DNA from: Tetrapyrgos nigripes
Taxonomy: Eukaryota; Basidiomycota; Agaricomycetes; Agaricales; Campanellaceae
Assembly: GCA_013368315.1 (NCBI GenBank)
Contig: JAACJM010000105.1
Location: forward strand, 248,001-312,000
Length of the DNA stretch: 64,000 nt
Direction of reading: 5' to 3'
The notes below the pieces were generated by a model that saw nothing but the letters and a program-made list of their open reading frames with translations, made no database searches and was not told the DNA's origin. Position 1 is the stretch's first letter. Each line of letters opens with the position of its first letter. The position numbers and the translations under genes were made by a program. This document shows, piece by piece, positions 47,242 to 59,000 of this stretch.

Positions 47242-50200
47242 ATGACAGACTCTACGCGAGTCGACCGACTCACTCGATTCTTGACCAAGGTCCTCAGTGG
47301 GAAGCAGCAGCTCAAGAACGAAAAGAATTTCGTTCAGTTCCTTGAAGCCATTTGCGTCCAATCAGATGCCGCTTCCTGTATGGACCAGCTTATTGCAGGA
47401 AACGGACTTCATTTTGTGCAGAGAGCTATGCACTCCGATCTATCTATCCCTTTCCTCAATGGACCGGCCACAGAACTCCTGGTTTACCTCCAGAAACCCG
47501 AGATACAGACAATCAGCAGCGGACAGTATCTCGAGAAGACGATCTTGGCCATTGTGGATCCACCGATATTTTGGACTGCATACACCAATGCCTTGAAAGC
47601 GAAGGAACTTTCTGAGTCTGCTCAGCGTTCCTTCGTATGGTTGTTGCTACACCTCTTGACGTTACCCTCCGAAACCACCTCACCATACCTTTCCGTCGCG
47701 GAGGCAGTGTTACCCGTCTTCTCTGGCTTGCCCATTCCATCCTTACGCGACCTTGGCCACAAAATCAAGAAGGCCATTGCTGTCATGACTGCTCCTCCCG
47801 TTCCAGCCGCAGGTGGTGATGTTCAGCCAGGAGGACGGCACGACAATGACTTTGCAGACTTCCGCCAGATCGCTATTTTACCCACTGCGAACGAACTTGC
47901 ATCGACACTCCCTCCGTTCTTGAGGCCCAGCTCCGCTTTGAATGATCCAAGCACTGAGCAGAACCGGGAGGCGTTATATTTGGACAATCAGTTCCGGTTA
48001 ATGAGGGAAGATATGATTCACGAGATGCGTGAGGAACTTCAGATTGTGCTGGGGAAGCAGAAGGGACGCAAACACCGAAACCTCGTCATTGAGGGTGTCA
48101 AGCTAGTTGGCGTTGATTTGGGAGAGCAAAGCAAGCGGAAGAAATGGGGAATGGTTTTTCAGTGCGCCGAGGATTTTCCCCAGCTGAAAGGCAAATCTGA
48201 TGAACAACGGAAGAAGTACTGGAGGGATAAAGAGAGTGCCAAGATTCTGAAGAATGGGTCGCTTACTTGTCTCATGGTGGACGACGACGTCGTAGCGTTT
48301 CCCTCTGTCCGACGCGACGAAGTGGAACTAGCGAAGAATCCACCCCAGCTTGTCTTGGAGATGGAAGGACAGTTGAGCATAACGACCTTGTTGCTCCGCC
48401 TGAAGTCTGCCAAAAAAGTCAAGCTTATCCAAATCGACGTTGCGTTGTTTTCATACGATCCTATCCTGAACGCGTTGAAACGAATTAAGACGCTTCCTTT
48501 GTCCGAAGAGTTGCTATTCTGGAAGGAAGGGCAACCTCTTGGATCCCCGATCATCCCGTCTCGCTCTCCAACGCCATCCGCCTCTTTGACCAAAGCCCTC
48601 GGCAAGACATTCAGAATCTCCTACAGATAGGCAAGTCGATAATTCTTGACGGCACGCAGGCCGAGTCTCTGCTGTGCGGTCTGACACAGAACGTATCCAT
48701 CATTCAAGGTCCACCTGGTAAGTGCACGAAGCCCTTGTTCTGCTTCTGCTCGTGCTTATCTCGTGAGGCAGGGACCGGAAAATCTTTTATTGGCGCACTA
48801 CTTGCGAAATTTCTTCACCAATATTCCGATCAGAAGATACTTGTTGTCTGTTACACAAACCATGCCCTAGACCAGTTCTTAGAGGACCTTCTTGATATCG
48901 GTATACCTCTGACTGACATGGTGCGAATTGGAGGCAAAAGCACCACGCGAACTGAGCCCATGATGCTACAGAGGCAGGGCAAGGTCCAGACACGTCGGGC
49001 TCAAGGCGACTGGGCAATAATTGATGGCCTCAAAAAGGATATCGAAGTCCGTGCTCGCAGCCTAGACACGAACATTAAAAATTATCTTCATGCCAATGTT
49101 CGCAACGACGACCTTCTTCTTCATTTCGAATTTGAAGAAGAGGATTACTTTGATGCATTCGACGTCCCAATTCTGGCCGATGGCATGACGTTAGTTGGAG
49201 AAAACAATCAGCCGGTGAAACGTGATTATCTCTTGGAGCGCTGGAAGAATGGGCTTGATGCAGGCCTTTTCCAAGAAGAAAGCAATGTAAAGGCAGCTCA
49301 GGAAATTTGGAATATGCGTCGTGAGGATCGTCAAACCTTCTTGTCGAAATGTGCTACCGAGATCCTCAAAATCGAGATTGAGAAGTTGTCCAAGAGCACG
49401 GAGAACTACAACAAAGTGGTCGGTGAACTAGTCAAGAAGTACAGGGAGGGTGACGCTGCGATATTGCGTTCCAAACGTGTCATCGGTTGTACCACGACTG
49501 CGGCTGCCAAATATGGGGAAGATATCCAAGCCGCTTCTCCTGATGTCGTTCTGGTTGAAGAGGCAGGGGAGATTCTGGAAAGCCACATTGTCACGGCTTT
49601 GGGAGCGACAGCTAAACAGCTCATCTTGATTGGGGACCATAAGTGAGTTATGGCTGCATACTAGCTATTAGGTGTCCATCGTTACTCATTCAGCTCTTTC
49701 AAGGCAACTGCGACCGAAGGTGAACAACTACAAGCTCACAGTCGAGAAGGGCGACGGTTACGATCTGAATGTCTCCCTCTTTGAACGTCTTGTTCTCAAA
49801 GGTTACCCTCATCAGTCTTTGATAGCACAGCATCGCATGCGTCCAGAAATCTCTGCGCTTGTCCGGCATCTTACCTACCCTGGTCTAGTCGACGCCGAAA
49901 GGACCTTGAATAGACCCAACCTTCTCGGGGTCCGGGACAACATTGTCTTTTTTGATCACCGAAAACCCGAAGGCAATATGGCTCAGATAGCTGACATTCG
50001 CGATCTCGGTTCCAAGTCTTCGAAGGAGAACCATTATGAATCCGAATGGTCCTAAAGATAGTGAAATATCTTGCCCAGCAAGGGTATGCTACTGACCAGA
50101 TGGTTGTCTTAACCCCCTACCTTGGTCAGCTCTCTAAGCTTCGCCGCGAATTGCATTCAGAGACTGATCCCATCCTCAATGAACTTGATTCAAACGAGTT

Positions 50201-53200
50201 GATAAGGGCTGGTCTGCTCAACCCAGATCAACACGGCAAGTTGAACAGAACCAGACTTCGATTGGCGACCATTGGTATGTAACTACTCGACTAGAGAAAA
50301 GCAGCATGTCTGATCTTTGTCTAGATAATTACCAAGGCGAAGAGAGCGATATCGTCGTAGCTTCTCTCACCAGGAGTAACACGAACAAAGATATTGGTTT
50401 TATGTTCTCCCCTGAAAGGTTGAACGTGCTCTTGTCGCGAGCTCGCAATGCTATCATCATAATCGGAAACTCGAACACGTTCACACAGGCGAGGAAGGGC
50501 AAGGAGCTCTGGCAGCAGCTATTACAGTTGTTGCGGGAGCGGCGTCACGTCTATCAGGGATTTCCAGTCAAATGCGAAAGACACCCTGATCGCGTTGCCC
50601 TGCTACAGACTGAAGACCAGTTTGATACAGAATGTCCCGATGGTGGCTGCTCTGAACCATGGTATGTTTGCGTTGCTCTGCGCTTATCGCCAATTCTGAC
50701 GTTGGACTATCAGTGGAGTCATGCTGAGTTGCGGCCAACATACCTGTCCTCTCAAGTGTCATAAGCTATCCGATCATTCGAAGATGGCCTGTCAACACAT
50801 CATTCCCTCCCAGTGCCCAAAGGGCCATGACAAATCCCGAAAGTGCTCTGACGCAGATATTCCGACATGCAAAAAATGCGACAAGGAGCAGAAGGCTGCC
50901 GAAGCTAGACAACAGAAGGAATTTGCTAGGCGAAAGAAATTGCAGGAGGATGAAGCAGAGCATTCTCGCCACGTGGCGCAAGTCGAGGAGGAGCGTAGAC
51001 TAGAGGAGCAGACGCTTCGGGACCTACAACTCAAGCAAGACCGAGACAACGCTCTAAGTCAGAAGCAGCAGGATTTGCAGTCTCTCAAGGATCGCATCAA
51101 TCAGCTGCGAACTTCTGCTTCCAAAGTTTCCACCCCATCGCCAGCGCAGACTCCAGTCCAAGCGCCAAAGTCAGCTTCTAGTCCCACTTCGAAGAAGGGT
51201 ACTGGCACGGTTACCAATCATGCAGCTAATTCTCCATCGGCAACCCCCCCGTCTGGTAGCACCGGCTCTTCTTCGTCGTCTACGCCGACCACGAGGCCAT
51301 CTTCAAAATCGTCCACTCTGAAATCGCCTACTCTCCGCAAAACCCAGCCGACGCTGGGTGCTGTCCCGACTTCTAACCCAACGGCAACGAATCCTTCTCC
51401 ATCTGAGCAAAAATGGCAGGACAAGAAAAGTATGGAAGGTGCCGCAAATGCTTCAATCGACGCCATCATGGAGATGGTCGGGTTGGAAAAGGTCAAAGAG
51501 GAAGTAGTCCAGATCTACGAAATGATCGAAGTGATGAAAAGACAGGACGTCCCTGTTCAAAACGAACGATGGAGTTCAGTTTTCCTTGGAAATCCTGGAA
51601 CGGGTATGTTGTCCAATATGTCAGTGCGTAGTGTGTGTTTGACATATTTTATAATGTAGGCAAGACAACCATTGCTCGACATTACTCCACTTTCTTGGCC
51701 TCTGTCGATGTCCTCCCCGGACGTGCATTTGAAGAAATTACGGGATCGCTTTTGGCTACCAAAGGCATTAATGGCGCAAAGGACCTACTTGATCGCGTCA
51801 TCAATGCTGGTGGTGGGGCCATTTTCATCGACGAAGCATACCAGCTCACAGCCGCTCACAATACTGGGGGTAAATCTGTTTTGGACTATCTTTTGGCGGA
51901 AATCGAGAATAACGTTGGGCGTCTCGTTTTTATCTTTGCTGGATACAATAAGGAGATGGAATCCTTTTTCGAACACAACCCCGGCTTGAACAGTCGGATT
52001 CCTCACAAATTCGAATTTGAGGACTATACGGATAAGGAGCTTCTCAGGATGCTTGAGAAGAGCTTGCACACAAGGTTCAAAGGGAAATTGAAAATCGAGG
52101 ATGGTGCCCAAGGGCTTTATGGTCGGATTGCCGTCAAACGTCTGGGAAGGGGTCGTGAGTCAAAGGGATTCGGTAACGCAAGAGCTCTTGAGAATCTCAT
52201 CATGCGTATCCATAAACGGCAGACTGAGCGAATAACTAAGGAACGTCTCTCAGGCTACCGTCCCGATGACTACTTATTTGTCAAGGAGGACTTGATTGGA
52301 CCAGAACCATCCCAAGCTTTACTCCAGAGCCCGTATTACAAGGAGCTGCAGGAGATGATTGGCTTGGCCTCTGTGAAGGTTTCCATCAAAATCATGTTTG
52401 ACATGATTGGGCGAAATTACAAGCTGGAACTGGAGGAAAAGGAGCCAATGCAAGTCTCACTCAACCGGGTATTCTTAGGGTCTCCGGGAACAGGCAAGAC
52501 AACCGTTGGAAAATTGTACGGTCAAATTTTGAAGGAGTTGGGCTTGCTGAGCAATGGCGAAGGTATGTACAATTCCTAAATCTGATTCAATTCGTTCCAT
52601 TGACAGGGAACTCATTTTTGCAGTGATTTTGAAGAACCCTTCCGATTTTATTGGTCAACACCTAGGCGAATCGCAACAGAAGACCAAGGCTATTTTGGAA
52701 AGTACTGTCGGAAAGATTCTGATTATAGACGAGGTCTTTCGGTTTCTTGTTTAACTGGACAATGATACTGAATTCCAACCCAGGCCTACATGCTGTATAG
52801 CGGCGGCGAGAGCGGTCATGAGCGCGACTTTTTCAAGAAGGATGTCATAGACACGATAGTTGCCGAAGTCCAGAGTGTGCCAGGAGAAGACCGTTGCGTG
52901 CTGCTGCTGGGATATGAGGACAAGCTGCTCGAAATGTTCCAGGTGCGGATTTTTCTAATCCCTTCAAGAATGTCTGAGCCCAATTCTTCCGTATCAGAAT
53001 GTCAATCCAGGTCTAAGTCGGCGCTTCAGAATCGAAGAAGCCTTCAAATTCGAAGACTTCTCTATCGACGAACTAGGGCAGATACTAGACCTCAAGTTGG
53101 TAAAACAATCTTCCAGTGCTACCCCAGAGGCTAGGCAGGTGGCTCTTGACACATTAGAGCGTGCGAGTAAGTTGAAAAACTTGAAAGATAATTCGCAACA

Positions 53201-54900
53201 ACTGACTCTTCGCTGTCAAGAACTTAGGCCAAATTTTGGTAACGGTGGTGATGTTGAGAACCTATTGGGAAAAGCCAAGGCCAATTTCATGAAACGGATG
53301 GCCGCAACCGGTGATGAGGCGGTGGATACCGTATACGAGCCAGTCGACTTCGATCCAGATTACGACAGAGTTCTCAAAGCCGGAACTAATCTTGACGAGC
53401 TCTTCAAAGACGTTGTTGGATGCCAGAACATCGTAAATCAGCTGCGTAGCTATCAAAACATTGCACGCTTTGGGAAGGAAAAGAACAGGGATATCCGTGA
53501 ACTGGTCCCTACAAACTTCCTTTTCAAAGGACCGCCAGGTGTGTTTTCATCCTTTTTTCAGAAATTATAATGTGAGCTAAAGGTTTCTAGGCACCGGCAA
53601 AACCATGACAGCGCGAAAGATGGGACAAGTGTATTTCGATATGGGATTGATCAGTCGTCCTGATGTCCATGAATGCTCAGCGTCTGATCTAGTCGGCCAG
53701 TACGTTGGTCATACCGGGCCCAAAGTTCAAAAGTTGTTTGAAAAGGCGCTTGGCCAAGTCTTGTTCATTGACGAGGCTTACAGACTGAGGGAAGGTCATT
53801 TCGCCCAGGAAGCTATTGATGAATTGGTTGGCTTGTTGACTAATGATCGCTTCATGGGGAAGATCATTGTCATCCTCGCAGGATATACACAGGATATCAA
53901 CCAGCTCCTTGCAGTCAACAGTGGTTTAGCCAGTCGCTTCCCTGCAGAAGTGGTGTTCGAACATTTGGGTCATGAAGACTGTGTCAAGATTCTGAGACAG
54001 AGGTTGCAGAAAGACGCCGTCACTGTTCCGGGTCTTGACGATCCTTCAAATCCCACCTACCAACATATCTGCGCACTTTTCGATCAACTCGCCCGTTTTC
54101 CTACTTGGGGAAACGCTCGGGAGGTAATCACCATAGCCAAAGACATGATCGGTCTCGCTATGAACAACCATAATCTGGTTTTGGACCCAGCAGACGCCAT
54201 TCAGCAAATTGAAAATGCCCTTACTCGTTACTATAATCGTGCAGGGAGCCGAGCTCCCCAGCGTCAACGTCCTGCAGCTCCTTTACCTGTACAAACGTCT
54301 GCGCCCCCGAGCCAGCCTCCTCCATCCGGCTCGGCTTCTTCCGCCACGAACAGCTCCGACCCTAAACCTCCCGAACCAAAGGACGGTGTGAATGCTAACA
54401 GTCCACCAGATGTTCAAAGAAAAGACGGTCGTGATCCTGGTGTCTCCGATGATGTTTGGAATCAGCTTCAGGCAGACAAAGCTGCAGAAGCTGAAGCTGC
54501 GACGAAGTTGGAAGAAGAGTTGCGTAAAGCAGAGCAAGAAATGCTGGAAGCCTGTCGACAGGAAGAAGAAGAACGGCAGCGTGCAAAGGAGCTTGCATTA
54601 GCTCAAGCACGCGAACGCGATTTTCTGAGAAAGCAGGAGTTGAAGCGTCAACGGGAAGAGCAACGATTACGAGAGGAGAACGCCAGAAAATTGCGGGAAA
54701 AACACGAGGCGGAACTCAAGGTGAAACGAGAGGCGGAAGAGCAGGCGCGAAAGCGAGAGGAGAAGGTTCAGAAAAAACTCAGGGAGATGGGGGTCTGTCC
54801 ACGAGGTTACCAATGGATCAAACAATCCTATGGCTATAGATGTGCAGGCGGTTCTCATTTCGTTACCCATGCAGAACTATCCCAGAGGGGTATATTCTGA
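47242..54900 (+). CDS. SF1 helicase-NF-X1-triple CbbX AAA+ fusion, copy A
   Basis: Eleven exons: 47242-48717, 48772-49642, 49704-50274, 50325-50661, 50714-51603, 51660-52562, 52624-52733, 52784-52942, 52998-53166, 53221-53538, 53591-54900; about 2371 codons if two one-base gaps are allowed for. Domains in order: novel about 490-residue N-terminal region; UPF1/ZNFX1-type SF1 helicase (GPPGTGKS, VVLVEEAGE, GDHKQLRP, QHRMRPE, DNYQGEESDIV, LNVLLSRAR); NF-X1-like zinc finger (CGQHTCPLKCHKLSDHSKMAC); coiled coil; three CbxX/CfqX-type AAA+ domains with GNPGTGKT, GSPGTGKT and GPPGTGKT, each with IDEA Walker B; coiled coil; C-terminal GYRCAGGSHFV module. Two frameshifts relative to copy B: near 48545-48575 (LSNAIRLFDQ resumes in another frame) and at 50043-50047 (GAATGG for GAAATGG). 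Either this copy is dying or the assembly lost two bases. Function inferred only: RNA or nonself surveillance. Confidence 0.85.
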
Positions 54901-54999
54901 GTCACTGCTAATGTTTCGAGTATGATAATGTAGTATTTTGGTAGTATCACTGTCGGAGTATTTGTAGACGAGTATGTGAAAACTCCTTTGACTTCGACC

Positions 55000-55531
55000 T
55001 GCTGCCGAGAAAGTTAACGCCCGGATCAAACTCGCGATGGAGGAACGTGAAAAGGAAGTTATCAAGTCTTTCGAGAAGGACGCAGACAAGAAAGATGCCT
55101 TTGAGAAAGTGATGCAGGATGTTAGAGGCTACGCAGAATCATGTGTTGCAAAGCTGAAGGAACTCCGTGTGGGCGAGGAGGGCATCGTTTTCAGGTTCCA
55201 TGCCGGAACAGACGCAAGCATTCCGCATTTGCATATGCACGTTTTGGCCTCCCCTGTAGAGTTCCGCCAGTATAGCACACTGGTTCATAATCGGAAAGCA
55301 ATACCAGCGGAGATAGTGATGGAGGTAATTGATGCAGAGAGGAAGTCTGCCTCTAAGGTGAGGTGTAAAGCAATTTTTATGTCGGATCGAGCTGATATTA
55401 AAGCAGAATATTCGCGATTTGTTACAGTCCGCAGGTCTTATGAATCCGAGGACGGAGATATCCGCTGGGCAGGCGGGATAGTACCTGCTCCTCTTTCGAC
55501 TGGATTGTCACTGGCATTCTCTTTAATTTAA
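55000..55531 (+). pseudogene. HIT gene 3' fragment
   Basis: Begins abruptly inside the last exon of the HIT gene (at AAEKVNARI) and keeps the HLHMH triad. It lacks the first three exons and any start context, so it cannot make a full HIT protein. It differs from the parent by few substitutions, reads EIVMEVIDAERKSASK at the end and can run on to 55531 unspliced. It belongs to the right copy of the duplicated block and sits between the two large genes. Confidence 0.85.
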
Positions 55532-55903
55532 GGATACCCATTGCCAATACTTGTACCTCTGTTCCCAACCTTACATCCACGAGAAGTAGTACTCTAGTAT
55601 CAGAGATATCATGCAAAGAAGATATGTATGTATGTACCAACAACGTTGCGGGGTACTTATAGACAGGTTGGAAGCTCGCTTCATTATTAGTCACTGGCGT
55701 GAGTCACTTGGTTCCAAAAATAGAAATTTTTAAAAAAGTCTCTTTTTTAAACCACTCCTTCGAACCACACCCACTACAGCAGTATCCAGCTCTGTAACCA
55801 GATGCGCACCATACTCAACGTTTGCTGCCTTGTTGCTGCCCAAGAAGCGCTGGCTGTCTATCGCCCACTGGGCCTGGTTAGCGCCAGAACTTTATCTTTG
55901 ACG
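55000..55903. repeat. Duplicated block, right copy
   Basis: Counterpart of 45872-46784. The left boundary is sharp within the HIT coding sequence (GCTGCCGAGAAAGT). The right boundary falls after TTTATCTTTGACG, about 180 bp before the start of the second large gene. Confidence 0.9.
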
Positions 55904-55993
55904 TCTTGCCGTGATCCATGCGTTGTGGGTGCATGAACAAAGCAGCCCCCACGTCTCAGATAGCTCAATTAGTACGTACCCCAAACCTTAATC

Positions 55994-56001
55994 TATATAA
56001 G
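55994..56001 (+). promoter_or_regulatory. TATA box of helicase-AAA+ copy B
   Basis: TATATAAG lies 88 bp upstream of the ATG at 56082. No comparable TATA box was seen at this distance before copy A, so the two paralogues probably differ in promoter type. Confidence 0.45.
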
Positions 56002-56081
56002 GAAGCGAATTCAAATTCTTGGCTTCCTAAAATGCAGAGACCGAGATATCATTCCTTTATCACCCACATCGTCTGCCCCTC

Positions 56082-59000
56082 ATGGCGGACCCTCGAATTG
56101 CACGACTGAACCGTATTCTCCGCGAATGTCTGGACAAGAAGGAAGTCCGTAACCAAAAGCAGTTTATCGAGGCCATCTGTGCGCAGGCAGATGCGACAGT
56201 CTGCATGGACAAACTCCTGGCGAAGGGGGGACTGGACCTCGTTCGGAACGCTATCCAATCTGATTTCAGTCCTGGTTTCCTGAACGGTCCAGCTAACGAT
56301 CTCCTCTCCTTTCTTCAGAAGCCAGAGATCAAGACCATTAACAGTGGTCAGTATCTTACCAAGGCTCTTCAAGCCATCATGAACCCCCCGATTTTCTGGC
56401 ACGCCTTCTTCGGGGCTTTCAAAGCCAAGAAACTCTCCGAACCTGCCCAGCGCTCCTTTGCCTGGCTTATGCTACAGCTTTTGATGCTGCCCAATGACGC
56501 CCTTACCAAGGACATTTCTGATGCGTGTCTCACTGTCGCAAAAGATGTTGTACAGACGCTCATCACTTCGCCTATTCTTGACATTCGGAACGCCGGTCAG
56601 AAAATCAAACACACCATTTCCATCGCTTCTATGCCTTCCGTCTCTGTACCCAACGATGACCTTCGTCCAGGTGGGCGTCACGATAATGATTTCGTCGATT
56701 TCCGGCAGATTGCTATCCTCCCTACTCCCGACGAACTGGCATCTACTGAGCCTCCCTTCTTGCGTCCGAGTTCCTCTCTGGATGACCCGAGCACAGAAGG
56801 GCACAGGGAATCATTATATGTGGACAATCTCTACAGATTGTTGCGCGAGGATATGATCTATGAGATGCGTGAAGAACTGCAGATCGCCACTGGGAAGCAG
56901 AAAGGAAAGAGGCACCGTGGCTTTGTCGTTGAAGGGTTGTATCCTGTTGGGGTGGAGTTGGGCGAGAAGGACAAGAGGAGCAAGTGGGGGATCATCTTTC
57001 AATGTAAAGAGGATCTTCCTCAGCTTTCTAAGCTGAAGAACAATTCCGACCCTACCAAGCGGAAGACCTTTCTGAAAGAGAATCCGAAGATTTTGAAACA
57101 TCAGTCGTTGACGTGTCTTCTCATTGATGACAATGTCATGGCCTTTCCGTCGGTCAGACGCGACGAAGACTTGCTGGCGCGGAAACCGCCCCGTATTGTG
57201 TTGGAGATGGAGGGAGAACTGAGCGTAACAAACCTTCTCTTGCGTTTGAAGTCTGCTCAGCGCGTCAAACTCATCCAGATTGATGTCGCCGTGTTCTCTT
57301 ACGAGCCGATTCTGAACACGCTAAAGCTTATCAAGACCCTTCCGCTTTCAGAAGAGCTGCTGTTCTGGAAGAAAGGAAACGTGCTCAACTCCCCATCCTA
57401 TTCATCTTCCTTGTCGTCAGCTATCCGCGCATTCGAGGCGAACCCGAGGCAAGATCTGAAACAGGTTTTGCAGGTCCCTAAATCCATCGTACTGGATCAT
57501 GCTCAAGCGCATTCGCTTCTGTCGGGTCTGAAACAGAGATTGGCGATCATTCAAGGTCCACCAGGTGTGTATGCAGTTGAACATCTCCCGATGCATAAAG
57601 CTTGCTGTCTCCGATCTGCGAGCTGGTGCATTGTGAGATGTTCAGCTGTATATTCAAACGCGAAAGTTACAGCTTACTCACCAATGTTTTACAGGGACTG
57701 GAAAGTCTTTCATCGGTGCTCTGCTGGCGAAGTTCCTTCATCAGTTTTCAAATCAAAAGATCTTGGTTGTCTGCTATACCAACCACGCCTTGGATCAGTT
57801 TTTGGAGGACCTCCTCGATATTGGCATACCTATGGACGACATGGTTCGCCTCGGCGGTAAAAGCACAACAAAGACAGAACCCATGATGCTCCAAAAGCAG
57901 CCAAAACAGTACATCACATCCAGCCGTGGTTTAATCAGTAACCTCAAGGAAACCATTGAACTTCGTGCCCAGAGTTTGGATGACACCTTCAACAGATATA
58001 TCCAGTCCACTGTTCGCAACGGCGATCTTCTCCTTCATCTCGAATTCGACGAACCCGACTTCTTTGAAGCTTTCCGTGTTCCTGCGTCAGAAGATGGCAT
58101 GACATTCGTTCAGAAAGGAGGTCAAAAAATTAAGGACGATTATCTGCTGCATCGTTGGAGTACTGGCAATGACGCTGGTGTCTTCAAGAAGTGGCCTCAT
58201 GTCAATGCCGCTGCGCCGATATGGTCTATGTCTCGAGTGTCTCGTCAGGCTCTTTTATCGAAGTGGATGAACGACATTTGGAAAACGGAGATCGCGGAGT
58301 TATTCGACACTTCACAGGAGTACAACAAGTTGTTGACCCAACTCACACGGGTATACAGGGAACGAGACGCGGTTATTTTGCGTTCCAAACGTGTCATCGG
58401 TTGTACGACTACTGCTGCTGCCAAGTATTGCGAGGACATCCAGGCTGCCTCCCCCGATATTGTTCTCGTTGAAGAGGCTGGAGAAATTTTGGAGAGTCAC
58501 ATTGTAACGGCCCTAGGCTCTAGCGCGAAGCAGCTTGTGTTGATTGGGGACCATAAGTGAGTCATATACCAAAATGCTTGAATGCAAATCTCACTTCGAT
58601 CCCCAAGGCAACTCCGTCCCAAGGTCAACAACTATAAGCTCACTGTCGAGAAGAACGACGGATACGATCTGAATGTCTCTCTTTTTGAGCGTCTTGTTCT
58701 CAAAGGCTACCCTCACCATACACTAACTACCCAACATCGAATGCGTCCCGAGATCTCGGCACTGATCCGAGCCCTCACCTACCCAGACTTGGGTGACGCT
58801 CCAAAGACCCGAAATCGTCCAAGTCTTCGTGGAGTTCGTGATAACATCGTCTTCATCAACCATGGGTGCGCCGAAGATGAAATAAATGCAGTTGCTGATG
58901 GTCGTGACTTTGGGTCAAAATCATCCAAACAGAACACCCACGAATCTGAAATGGTCCTGAAGATTGTTCGTTATCTTGCCCAGCAAGGATATGGGACCGA

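Noticed and set aside
48558..48595. A 38-nt intron (GTCTCG...CAAAG) that would restore frame in helicase copy A
   Set aside because: Far shorter than the other introns, poor donor, and it would delete residues that copy B keeps (SLSNAIRLFDQ matched by SLSSAIRAFEA). A one-base loss explains the data better.
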